A stretch of DNA of 64,000 nt from contig NZ_JASBQE010000037.1 in NCBI RefSeq assembly GCF_029960785.1, positions 46,138 to 110,137 of the forward strand. Direction: 5' to 3'. The notes beneath the pieces were generated by a model that saw only the letters and a program-made list of their open reading frames with translations, had not been told where the DNA came from and did not search any database. Positions within the stretch are counted from its first letter, which is position 1. Each line of letters begins with the position of its first letter. Positions 18,235 to 26,005 of the stretch are shown here, piece by piece. This stretch comes from Polyangium sp. 15x6 (GTDB lineage Bacteria; Myxococcota_A; Polyangia; Polyangiales; Polyangiaceae). The position numbers and the translations under genes are program-made.

Positions 18235-18691
18235 GTGGGGCACCCCACGCCCCTTCCCGCGCTCGCCCGCCGCCAGACGGACGCCTTCAGCTTTGTCCTC
18301 ATGATGCTGCTGTGCGCCCTGTGGGGCCTGCAGCAGGTGGCGATCAAAATGGCCGCCCAGGATATCGCCCCCGTCCTTCCAGGCCTCGCTGCGCTCGGGC
18401 ATTGCGGCGCTGTTCGTGGGCCTCTTGATGACGTGGCGCGGGGCATGGCGGGGTCTCGGCCAGGGCACTCTCCGCGGAGGCCTCCTCGCCGGCTTGCTCT
18501 TCACCGGGGAGTTTTTCCTCATTGCGCTGGCGCTGCCCCATACCACCGCGGGGCATGTGGCCGTGTTCCTGTACACCGCGCCTGTCTTCTCCGCGCTGGG
18601 CGGGGGTGCTCGTCCTCGACGAGCCGCTCACCCCGAGCTTTTTTCTCGGCGCGGTGCTCGTGCTCGTGGGCATCGGGCTGAGTCGTTCTCG
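18235..18691 (+). pseudogene. Eroded EamA/DMT transporter
   Basis: Three successive frames spell parts of one EamA domain. Frame 1 gives FVLMMLLCALWGLQQVAIKM (first helix); at about 18379 an extra C shifts to the frame encoding QASLRSGIAALFVGLLMTW and GHVAVFLYTAPVFSALG; near 18597 another shift leads to AGVLVLDEPLTPSFFLGAV and LVLVGIGL. Intact relatives have two such five-helix repeats in about 300 residues; only one is left here, so the gene is both frameshifted and truncated. The last frame has no stop and runs straight into the gene at 18747. Its original substrate cannot be known. Confidence 0.75.
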
Positions 18692-18746
18692 CGTAAAACC
18701 TCGAAGCGTGGTCTGGTACACTGGTTGCTTTGAGGAGGGGCGAGCC

Positions 18747-19391
18747 ATGGATGCCTTCAGGAAGAACGAGGTGCCGGATGAAGCGACGGCCAAGCAGATC
18801 GCGGAGGACATGATCCTCGCGCGGAGGTCGAAAGCCGAGATCTGGCAGGAGCTCGTTGGCAGGAAGGTCGACGCGGACATGGCGACGGCTGTCGTCCAGA
18901 TGGTCGCGGAGCGGCACGAGGTCGCCTGTTCTGATTGCGGCGCCTCCGCATTGAGGTCCGACACGACGCTCTCCCCAGCGGGGGACCCGATCTGCCCGGC
19001 GTGCGCCCAGCAGCACCACGCGAGAGCGCTTTATCAGCGCGCGACGGAGGCTGCGTCCACCGAGGATCGGGCGCGCCAATGCCGTCGTTGCGGTCGGTCG
19101 ATGGTCTGCGTGGAGGTCGAGACGTACCGGATCCGCTTTCAAACCGTCACGATGTTCACGTTTCAATGCCGCTCGTGTTCCCACCGCTTCACGGGGTACG
19201 AGGGAACGCTGCCCGCCACATTCATCGTGGTCGCTTGCGGGGTCGCAGCCATTACATGGGGGCAAACGACCTGGGACGCCGAGCGCATCGCCAAGCTCGC
19301 GGCGTGCCTGGCGGTGATCCTGTTTCTCTTGTACAGGTACCTGGTTTGGCTTCGCTACCCCGCGCTTGGTTGGGATGGAGGGCCGGAGTGA
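18747..19391 (+). CDS. Zinc-ribbon membrane protein, unknown function
   Basis: The 214-residue protein starts at the ATG at 18747, which has GAGGAGGGG 7-15 bases upstream. The first 60 residues are helical; then come two zinc-ribbon-like pairs of CxxC motifs (CSDCGAS ... CPACAQ and CRRCGRSM ... CRSCSHRF), and the C-terminus has two hydrophobic segments (about residues 152-170 and 180-200). Presumably the ribbons face the cytosol. No named family is recognised. The open frame extends upstream into the EamA remnant without a stop, an oddity of that decay. Confidence 0.7.
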   Translation: MDAFRKNEVPDEATAKQIAEDMILARRSKAEIWQELVGRKVDADMATAVVQMVAERHEVACSDCGASALRSDTTLSPAGDPICPACAQQHHARALYQRATEAASTEDRARQCRRCGRSMVCVEVETYRIRFQTVTMFTFQCRSCSHRFTGYEGTLPATFIVVACGVAAITWGQTTWDAERIAKLAACLAVILFLLYRYLVWLRYPALGWDGGPE

Positions 19392-19552
19392 CAGGAAGCC
19401 GATCACGGTGCCCATTCTGACCTGGCGAGGGACTTGGTTCGGGCGTGTCACGCTCCCGAGACACTGTCATGTTGCCGTGACACCCGCTGTCACGCGCCTG
19501 TACCAGCCCTCCCGAAGACCTGGGATCAGCGGACGGGCGTCGCCCGGAGAGC

Positions 19553-20002
19553 TCACGCTCGGGCGCGGCAGTCGTCGAGGAACGCGCGCGCCTCGGCCTC
19601 GTGGGCGAAGAACTGCAAAGGGGGCAGCGAAGGCCGGAGCAGGGTGCCGGCGCGCGTGAGCATGTTCATGACCATGCGCTGCCGGAAGCTGCCGCCGTAG
19701 ATGCCCGTCGCGGCGATGATGCCCGTGGGATCGAGCGCCGTGGAGAATTTGCGCGCCTCCGTGGAGAACTCTCCGAACCTCGAGATGTCGACGAGGAGAA
19801 AGACGGGCCGACCGCTCGCCATGGCGAGATCCCGCTGGAGGCCGTAAAGGTGCTCGATGATGGGCCCTTCCACGTTGCCCGCGAATCTGACATGGAAGAT
19901 ATCGGTCGACTCGACACGATAATGGTGCTCGCCCACCGGCTTCCAGTCCGTGAGATCAGCGCCGTTCGTGTCGCGGAGGTCCTCGGGAGGGCTCGTATGC
20001 AT
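19553..20002 (-). CDS. STAS/SpoIIAA-like protein
   Basis: The 149-residue protein resembles myxobacterial STAS/SpoIIAA-like proteins: an N-terminal beta strand (HYRVESTDIFHVRFAGNV), a helix, then FLLVDISRFGEFSTEARK, where the Asp-Ile-Ser is in the place of the SpoIIAA phosphorylation loop, and a final ATGIYGGSFRQRMVMNMLTR helix. The gene at 58657 encodes a diverged relative with LVVDLSKTGKVS at the same site. Such proteins may act as anti-sigma antagonists or as lipid-binding switches; no partner kinase is nearby. Confidence 0.65.
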   Translation of the reverse strand: MHTSPPEDLRDTNGADLTDWKPVGEHHYRVESTDIFHVRFAGNVEGPIIEHLYGLQRDLAMASGRPVFLLVDISRFGEFSTEARKFSTALDPTGIIAATGIYGGSFRQRMVMNMLTRAGTLLRPSLPPLQFFAHEAEARAFLDDCRARA

Positions 20003-20079
20003 GGAAACCGGGGGAGTATCGCAACCGTGGCGACGGAATCAACGTCCACGTGCGTGGTTTCCCTGCCCAGTTTTTGCCG

Positions 20080-23000
20080 TCACCCGTCGAAGTCGTCGTC
20101 GAGGTCGAGGAGGTCACTGTCCTCGCCATCGGGAGCCGACGCGTGTTCGCTGCCTTGCGGCGTGGACGTCACCGAGGCGGGTTTGCTCGACCAGGGCCTT
20201 CCCCAGCCACCGGGCGCGCCGAAGGGACGCGAGGGGGGCACCGCGGCGGCGGCTCGACGTTTGAGAAAGCCCTGGCTCGTCGCGACGAACCCTGCTTCTT
20301 TCAGGACATCGGCGAGCGGCGAGCGGGCCGTGGGTTCGCCGTCGACCGTGGCGATGAGGACGATCCGCGCGCGGCCTTCGTCGACGAGGTCCGCGAGCGC
20401 GCGGGCGAGCGCGCGGCTCTCCGCGGTGCGCTCGGGCTCGTCGCGCGGCAGGAACGTGAGGAGCCCACGCTCGCTTTTGCCCATCCAGGCGAGCAATTTG
20501 CCGTCGTGGAGAAGGACACGCGCGCCGGCCGCGCGTTTGGGCCGCGAGGCGCCGCGATTGCCGCTCTCCGGCTCGGCATCGTCGCCCGGCCAGCGCACGG
20601 ATGCGCCGAAGGGATTGGCCGGATCGGCGGCCGAGAGGACCAGCGTGCGGCCCTCGGCCGAGGGCTCGCGGAAGGAGCGCAGCCGATCGTCGGCGCCCGG
20701 AAGCGCGAATTGCGCGGCGCCGAGGCCCGCGACGAAATAGCCGCGACGAACCCTTCCCGCTTCCTCCATCGCGCGGAGGACATCGTACACGGCGGAAAAA
20801 CCGCCCACGAGGCCCTCGGCGTGCGCGGCCTCGCGGGTGAGCACGCCGTGGCGATCGAGGAGAATCCGCGCGAGCGCGGCGCGGCGCTCGGTTTCGCTGG
20901 GACCTTTTTCACCCATCGGAGGCAAGAGCGACCAGCGGCCCTCGCTGCCGGGCGGCCCCGCGCGGCGGGCGCCGAAGAGACCGCCGCGGCTCGAATGCCG
21001 CCGACCACCGCGTTTTTCGTCGCGGCCGAGCGAGCGCAAAGGCGCGAGCGTGTCGTTCGTGACCTCCCCGGCCCATACGAGCTCCCACAAGGCCGCGAGC
21101 ACGTCGTGCCCGAAGCCGCCCGTTTCTCGCAGAAGATCGCTGAAAAAGACGGCACCTCTCCGCGCGAGGGTCTCGCGGACGCGCGCGGCGACCGCGCCCT
21201 CGGCCTTGCCGGGCGGCGGCGCGAGATAGGGATAGGCCTGCGAGAGATACAGGGCAATGCGGCCCGAGGAATCGCCGACGGGCTCGACGCCGCGCCAGAT
21301 GACCTCGCCGGCGGCGCATAACGCGTCGAGATCACCGGGGCGATACCCCTCCACGCGCGCCGGGAGGATCTCGGCTTCGAGCGCGGAGGCGACGAGCGGC
21401 GCGCCTTGCAGGAGCTCGACGGCATAAAGCAAGGCCTCCTGGCCGCGGCGCGGGCGCGTGAGGCCGTGCCATTCCAAAAGGAAACGCGCGTACGCCTCGG
21501 GCGGGACGGGCTCGACCTCGGCGCGGAGGCGCGCGAGAGAGCGTTGCTTGAGCGAGCGGAGGACCTCGGTGTCGCAATACTCGCGGCCGGATCCGCCGGG
21601 CAAGAGCTCGCCCTCCGTGACGCGGCGGCGCTCGACGAGCGTGGCGAGCGCGACCCGCACGGGGCCGACGCCGAGGCCATGACGTCGTGCGACGTCCTCG
21701 GCGCGGAACGGGCCGTGTGTCCGGGCATAACGGGAAACGATGTCGACGAGCGGATCGGCCGACGGTTCGAGGAAGGCCGCGGGCAAACCCCCCGGAGGCA
21801 CGACGCCGAGCGCGTCCCGGAAGCGCCCCGCGTCCTCGGATGCGACGAACCGTCGCTCCCCCGCGATCGTGACCTCGAAAATCCGCCGCGCGCGCGTGAG
21901 TTCGTCCAGAAAACCGGATACGCGACTCGCCCCGCCGCCGTCTTCGTCGGTCCCCGCGCGGGCGAGGATCTCGTCCCGCGAGAGATCCCCGAGCGAGAGC
22001 AGGAGATCGTGGACCTGATCGGCGTGCTTGAGCGGGCGTTTTCCGTCGAGGCGCTGGAGCGAACGCGCGAGTACGTCAATCGAGGCCGGATCGAGCAGCT
22101 CGCGCATCTCGGCCTCGCCGAGCAGCTCCCGCAGGCGCGCGTGGTCGATCGCGAGCATCTGCGCCTTGCGCTCGGCGAGCGGCAGATCGCCGTCGTACAT
22201 GAAGTTGCCGACGTACCCGAAGAGGAGCGACGCGGCGAAAGGCGAGGCCGCGCGGGTGTCGACCTCGTGCACGCGGACCTTGCGAGATTCGATCTTCTTC
22301 AGCAGATCGACGAGCGCCGGCAGATCGAAGACGTCACGAAGAACCTCGCGGTACGTTTCGAGGAGAATGGGAAACGAGCCGTACCGCGCGGCCACGGCGA
22401 GCAGGTCCGAGGCGCGTTTCCGCTGGGCCCAGAGCGGCGAGCGTTTGCCCGGGCGCTTGCGCGGCAAGAGCAAGGCGCGGCCGGCGCATTCGCGGAAGCG
22501 GGCGGCGAAGAGCGCGGAGGCGCCGAGGCTCCGGACGACGAGATCCTCGACCTCGTCGGCGTCGGGGAGCAAGAGGCGCGCGTCGGGCGGGCCCTCGGAT
22601 TCGGGGAAACGGAGGACGACGCCGTCGTCGGCCCAGACGGCCTCGATTTCGAGGGCGAGCTCGGCGCGGCAACGCTCCTCGATGGCGCTCGCGAGCGGAG
22701 CGTGCACGCGCCCGCCGAAGGGCGAGAGAATGCAGACGCGGGTGTCGCCGACCTCGTCGACGAAGCGTTCGAGCACGATGGTGGTATCGCTCGGGACCTC
22801 CCCCGTCGCCGCGGCCTGATCGCGGACGTAACGAATGAGGTTTTTCGCGGCGCGCGTGTCGAGGTGGTGTTTTTCGCGCAGGAGGCGCTCGGCCGCTACG
22901 TCGTCGGCCTTTGTGATCTCGCGGGCGACGCGGCCGATCTCGGTCCCGAGCTCGACGTTGCGGCCCACGCGATCGCCGCGCCAGAACGGCATTTTGCCAG

Positions 23001-24786
23001 GCTCGCCGGGCGCGGGGACGACGAGGACGCGGTCGTGCGTGATCTCGGTGATGCGCCACGAGGACGCGCCGAGGACGAAGACCTCGCCTTCGCGCGCCTC
23101 GAAGACCATCTCCTCGTCGAGCTCGCCGACGCGACGACCGGGTTTGCCCGCGGACTCCTCCGTGGCGAGGAAGACGCCATAAAGGCCGCGATCGGGAATG
23201 GTGCCGGCATTGACGACGGCGAGGCGTTTGGCGCCTTCGCGGGCGCGGATCGCGCCGGTCGTCCGGTCCCAGACGATGCGCGGGCGCAATTCGGCGAACT
23301 CGTCCGAGGGGTAGCGGCCGGAGAGCATGTCGAGCAGGCCCTCGAAGCTCGCGCGCGGGAGATCCGCGAAGGGCGCGGCGCGACGAACGAGCGAGAAGAG
23401 GGCGTCTTCGTGGATCGAATCCATCGCCGTGACGGCGATGATCTGCTGGGCGAGGACGTCGAGGGGGTTTCGCGGGTAAAACGTGGCCTCGACCTTGGCG
23501 TCGATCATGCGGCTCGTGGCGGCCGCGCACGCGAGCAGATCGCCGCGGTGCTTCGGAAAAACGACGCCGCGCGAGGTGGCCCCGACGGCGTGGCCGGCGC
23601 GGCCGACGCGCTGGAGGCCGGCGGAGACGCTGGGCGGGGATTCGATCTGGACGACGAGATCGACGGCGCCGAGGTCGAGGCCGAGCTCCAGCGAGGAGGT
23701 CGCGACGATGCACGGCAGGCGCCCCTCTTTGAGGGCCTCCTCGATGCGCGTGCGCTCGTCCCGCGCGACGGATCCGTGGTGCGCGGCAGCGATCTCGGCG
23801 CCCGCGGCCTCGTTGATCGCCGCCGCGAGCCGCTCGGAGAGCCGGCGGCTGTTGGCGAAGATCATGGTGGATCGATGCGCGCGGACGAGCTCGACGAGGC
23901 GCGGGTGAATGCTCGGCCATATCGAGCGCGCCGCCGGATCCGCATTCGGCCCCTTCCCCGCGTCCTCGCCGGGTTCGCCCATGCGGGTCATGTCTTCGAC
24001 TGGGACTTCAATCGAAAGCTCCAGCGATTTCGGCGCGCTCGCGTCGACGATGGTGACGGGGCGCGGGACGAACTTGCCCTGGTCGTCGATCTCGCCGCCG
24101 CCGAGCAGGCGCGCGATTTCATCGAGCGGGCGTTGCGTGGCGCTGAGGCCGATGCGCGTGGTCCGCGATCCATCGCCGCGCAGGGCTTCGAGCCGCTCCA
24201 GGGACGAAAAGAGGTGCACGCCGCGCTTCGTGGCGGCGAGCGAGTGGATCTCGTCGATGATGATGGTGTCGACCGAGCGCAATATCTCCCGCGCGTTCGA
24301 GGTGAGCAGGAGGAAAAGCGATTCGGGGGTGGTGATGAGGATGTCGGGCGGGCGTTTTGCGAGGCGCGCGCGCTCCTCGGGCGAGGTGTCGCCGGAACGA
24401 ATCGCGACGGTGGGGACGCGGAACGGGATTTCGAGGCGCTCGGCGGTCTTCGTGAGGCCGGCGAGCGGGGCGCGGAGGTTTCGTTCGACGTCGGCGGCGA
24501 GGGCCTTCAGCGGCGAGACATAAAGGACGCGGCAGCGCGCGTCTTTCGGAGGTTCGTCCGAAAACACCAGTCGATCGAGGGCGACGAGGAACGCGGCGAG
24601 CGTCTTGCCGGAGCCCGTGGGCGCGAGGAGGAGGGTCGACTTGCCCGCCTGGATCGGCGGCCAGCCTTTCTCCTGGGCCTCGGTGGGCCCGGGGAAGGCG
24701 CCCTGGAACCAGGTACGCGTCGCCTCGTGGAAATGGGCGAGCGCGCCGCCTTTCGAGGTTTTCCCGCGGGGCCGCGTCACGCGCAT
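20080..24786 (-). CDS. lhr: Lhr-type ATP-dependent DNA helicase
   Basis: The roughly 1570-residue protein is a superfamily 2 helicase of the Lhr family. PTEAQEKGWPPIQ is the Q motif, APTGSGKT Walker A, IIIDEIHSL the DEAH box, LSATQRP motif III, and ATSSLELGLDLGAVD with QRVGRAGH motifs V and VI. These are followed by the Lhr winged-helix and large C-terminal region. In bacteria Lhr is a 3'-5' translocase with DNA/RNA-unwinding activity linked to repair. The start is uncertain between ATGs at 24786 and 24822; both overlap the end of the Nei gene, so the two are co-transcribed, tying a repair helicase to a base-excision glycosylase. The length fits the long bacterial Lhr form. Confidence 0.9.
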   Translation of the reverse strand: MRVTRPRGKTSKGGALAHFHEATRTWFQGAFPGPTEAQEKGWPPIQAGKSTLLLAPTGSGKTLAAFLVALDRLVFSDEPPKDARCRVLYVSPLKALAADVERNLRAPLAGLTKTAERLEIPFRVPTVAIRSGDTSPEERARLAKRPPDILITTPESLFLLLTSNAREILRSVDTIIIDEIHSLAATKRGVHLFSSLERLEALRGDGSRTTRIGLSATQRPLDEIARLLGGGEIDDQGKFVPRPVTIVDASAPKSLELSIEVPVEDMTRMGEPGEDAGKGPNADPAARSIWPSIHPRLVELVRAHRSTMIFANSRRLSERLAAAINEAAGAEIAAAHHGSVARDERTRIEEALKEGRLPCIVATSSLELGLDLGAVDLVVQIESPPSVSAGLQRVGRAGHAVGATSRGVVFPKHRGDLLACAAATSRMIDAKVEATFYPRNPLDVLAQQIIAVTAMDSIHEDALFSLVRRAAPFADLPRASFEGLLDMLSGRYPSDEFAELRPRIVWDRTTGAIRAREGAKRLAVVNAGTIPDRGLYGVFLATEESAGKPGRRVGELDEEMVFEAREGEVFVLGASSWRITEITHDRVLVVPAPGEPGKMPFWRGDRVGRNVELGTEIGRVAREITKADDVAAERLLREKHHLDTRAAKNLIRYVRDQAAATGEVPSDTTIVLERFVDEVGDTRVCILSPFGGRVHAPLASAIEERCRAELALEIEAVWADDGVVLRFPESEGPPDARLLLPDADEVEDLVVRSLGASALFAARFRECAGRALLLPRKRPGKRSPLWAQRKRASDLLAVAARYGSFPILLETYREVLRDVFDLPALVDLLKKIESRKVRVHEVDTRAASPFAASLLFGYVGNFMYDGDLPLAERKAQMLAIDHARLRELLGEAEMRELLDPASIDVLARSLQRLDGKRPLKHADQVHDLLLSLGDLSRDEILARAGTDEDGGGASRVSGFLDELTRARRIFEVTIAGERRFVASEDAGRFRDALGVVPPGGLPAAFLEPSADPLVDIVSRYARTHGPFRAEDVARRHGLGVGPVRVALATLVERRRVTEGELLPGGSGREYCDTEVLRSLKQRSLARLRAEVEPVPPEAYARFLLEWHGLTRPRRGQEALLYAVELLQGAPLVASALEAEILPARVEGYRPGDLDALCAAGEVIWRGVEPVGDSSGRIALYLSQAYPYLAPPPGKAEGAVAARVRETLARRGAVFFSDLLRETGGFGHDVLAALWELVWAGEVTNDTLAPLRSLGRDEKRGGRRHSSRGGLFGARRAGPPGSEGRWSLLPPMGEKGPSETERRAALARILLDRHGVLTREAAHAEGLVGGFSAVYDVLRAMEEAGRVRRGYFVAGLGAAQFALPGADDRLRSFREPSAEGRTLVLSAADPANPFGASVRWPGDDAEPESGNRGASRPKRAAGARVLLHDGKLLAWMGKSERGLLTFLPRDEPERTAESRALARALADLVDEGRARIVLIATVDGEPTARSPLADVLKEAGFVATSQGFLKRRAAAAVPPSRPFGAPGGWGRPWSSKPASVTSTPQGSEHASAPDGEDSDLLDLDDDFDG

Positions 24787-25628
24787 GCCTCCCGATGCGC
24801 CGCGTGTCGAGGTGCCTGACATCGAGGACAATAATAGGTGGAGCGTCGCACCTCGCCCTGGCGGCGCATTTCGACGATGGCGCCGCAATCGTAGCAGGGC
24901 TCGCCCGCGCGGCGGTAGACGGAGAGAGGTCCCTCGCCGGGGCGCGCGCCCTCCCGGGTCGTTCGCGTGTGGCCGTCATGCGCGCCGGGGCCGCTCGCAT
25001 GGGGTTTGGCTTTGGCGTTGGCGACCATGATGCGACGGGCGAAGGCGAGCAGGCGCGCGAGCTCCTCGTCGGAATGGGTTTCCACGAGGGCGAACGGGTC
25101 GAGCCGCTCGTGGAAGAGGATCTCGCTTTTGTAAACGTTCCCGATTCCAGCGACGACCTGCTGATCCATGAGCGCGTCGCCGATCTCCTTCTTGCCCATG
25201 CGCCGGAGCCGGGCGAGCGCGGCGGCGTCGTCGAACGCGGGGGCGATGAGGTCCGGGCCGAGCCTGCCGAGGGCGGGATCACCGGCGAGCAAGCTCGCGC
25301 GGACGAGGCGCGCGACGGGCGCGCGGAAGCAGACGGCAAAAAGGCCGGGGACGGCGAGTACGACCGTGGCGAACGCCGGAGACCGGCGCCAGCGCTCGTT
25401 CTCGCCATAAAGATGCCAGGCGCCGCCCATGCGGAGGTGGGTGTGGAGGACGGTGCCTTCGTCGAAAAAGACGAGCAGGTTCTTGCCCCGCGCCTCGATC
25501 TTGGTGACGAGGTGGCCCGTCAGGCGATCGATGGACTGGTGCCGAAGCAGGAGCGAGCGCACAGGCTGTCCCACGAGCCGCGGGCTGAGCGCGCTGGCAA
25601 TGCGGTGGAGGGTGTCGCCTTCGGGCAC
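24777..25628 (-). CDS. nei: Endonuclease VIII-like DNA glycosylase (Fpg/Nei family)
   Basis: A 283-residue Fpg/Nei glycosylase/AP lyase for oxidised bases. It must start at the GTG at 25628, because that gives Met-Pro-Glu-Gly-Asp, with Pro2 as the Schiff-base nucleophile and Glu3 as the catalytic acid. GKNLLVFF carries the conserved lysine; QQVVAGIGNVYKSEILF is the helix-2-turn-helix; a C-terminal zinc finger is seen as CYDCG ... CPRCQ. The TLHRIA start is typical of Nei rather than Fpg. Its 3' end overlaps the helicase gene by about ten bases. Confidence 0.9.
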   Translation of the reverse strand: MPEGDTLHRIASALSPRLVGQPVRSLLLRHQSIDRLTGHLVTKIEARGKNLLVFFDEGTVLHTHLRMGGAWHLYGENERWRRSPAFATVVLAVPGLFAVCFRAPVARLVRASLLAGDPALGRLGPDLIAPAFDDAAALARLRRMGKKEIGDALMDQQVVAGIGNVYKSEILFHERLDPFALVETHSDEELARLLAFARRIMVANAKAKPHASGPGAHDGHTRTTREGARPGEGPLSVYRRAGEPCYDCGAIVEMRRQGEVRRSTYYCPRCQAPRHAAHREACA

Positions 25629-25725
25629 GGCTCCGTCGTAACAGCGGCGAGCCGGTCCGACAAGGGAGCGGGCACGGACGCAGGCAAACCTTCCCTTTTC
25701 CGCGGTAAAACGCGACAATAGCGAC

Positions 25726-26005
25726 ATGCGTCGAGGGTTCGGGGGGCTCGTCGGGTGGATCGTGGCCGCGGCCGGCTGCGGCGCGCCTCCGCCGGCGCCG
25801 CCTCCGCATCGAGCGATCGCTTCCGCTCCCGCGACCGCTTCCGCCTCCGCTCCCGCTTCCGCCTCCGCCGCCGCATCCGCTCCCGCTTCCGCTCCCGCTT
25901 CCGCTCCCACGACCGGGCCCGCCCCTCGAGGCGACGCATTCGCGGCCCTTTACAGCAAACATCGTCGCTTCGTCCGGTCCGTTCTTCGCGGCTGGGGCGC
26001 TCACC
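25726..26005 (+). pseudogene. Lipoprotein/sigma-factor-like fragment
   Basis: The ATG at 25726 opens a short frame: a lipoprotein-like signal (VAAAGC), about 35 residues of Ala/Ser/Pro repeat built from imperfect 6-12-base repeats, then DAFAALYSKHRRFVRSVLRG, which reads like the first helix of sigma-70 region 2. After about 26000 the frame only shadows the antisense RCC1 gene (to 26469) and is not protein-like. A real gene may have been cut off here by arrival of the RCC1 gene. The sigma resemblance is short and could be chance. Confidence 0.3.

Noticed and set aside
21406..24819. Very long plus-strand frame opposite the Lhr gene
   Set aside because: Composition-driven shadow of a clear helicase on the other strand; charged low-complexity translation without motifs.
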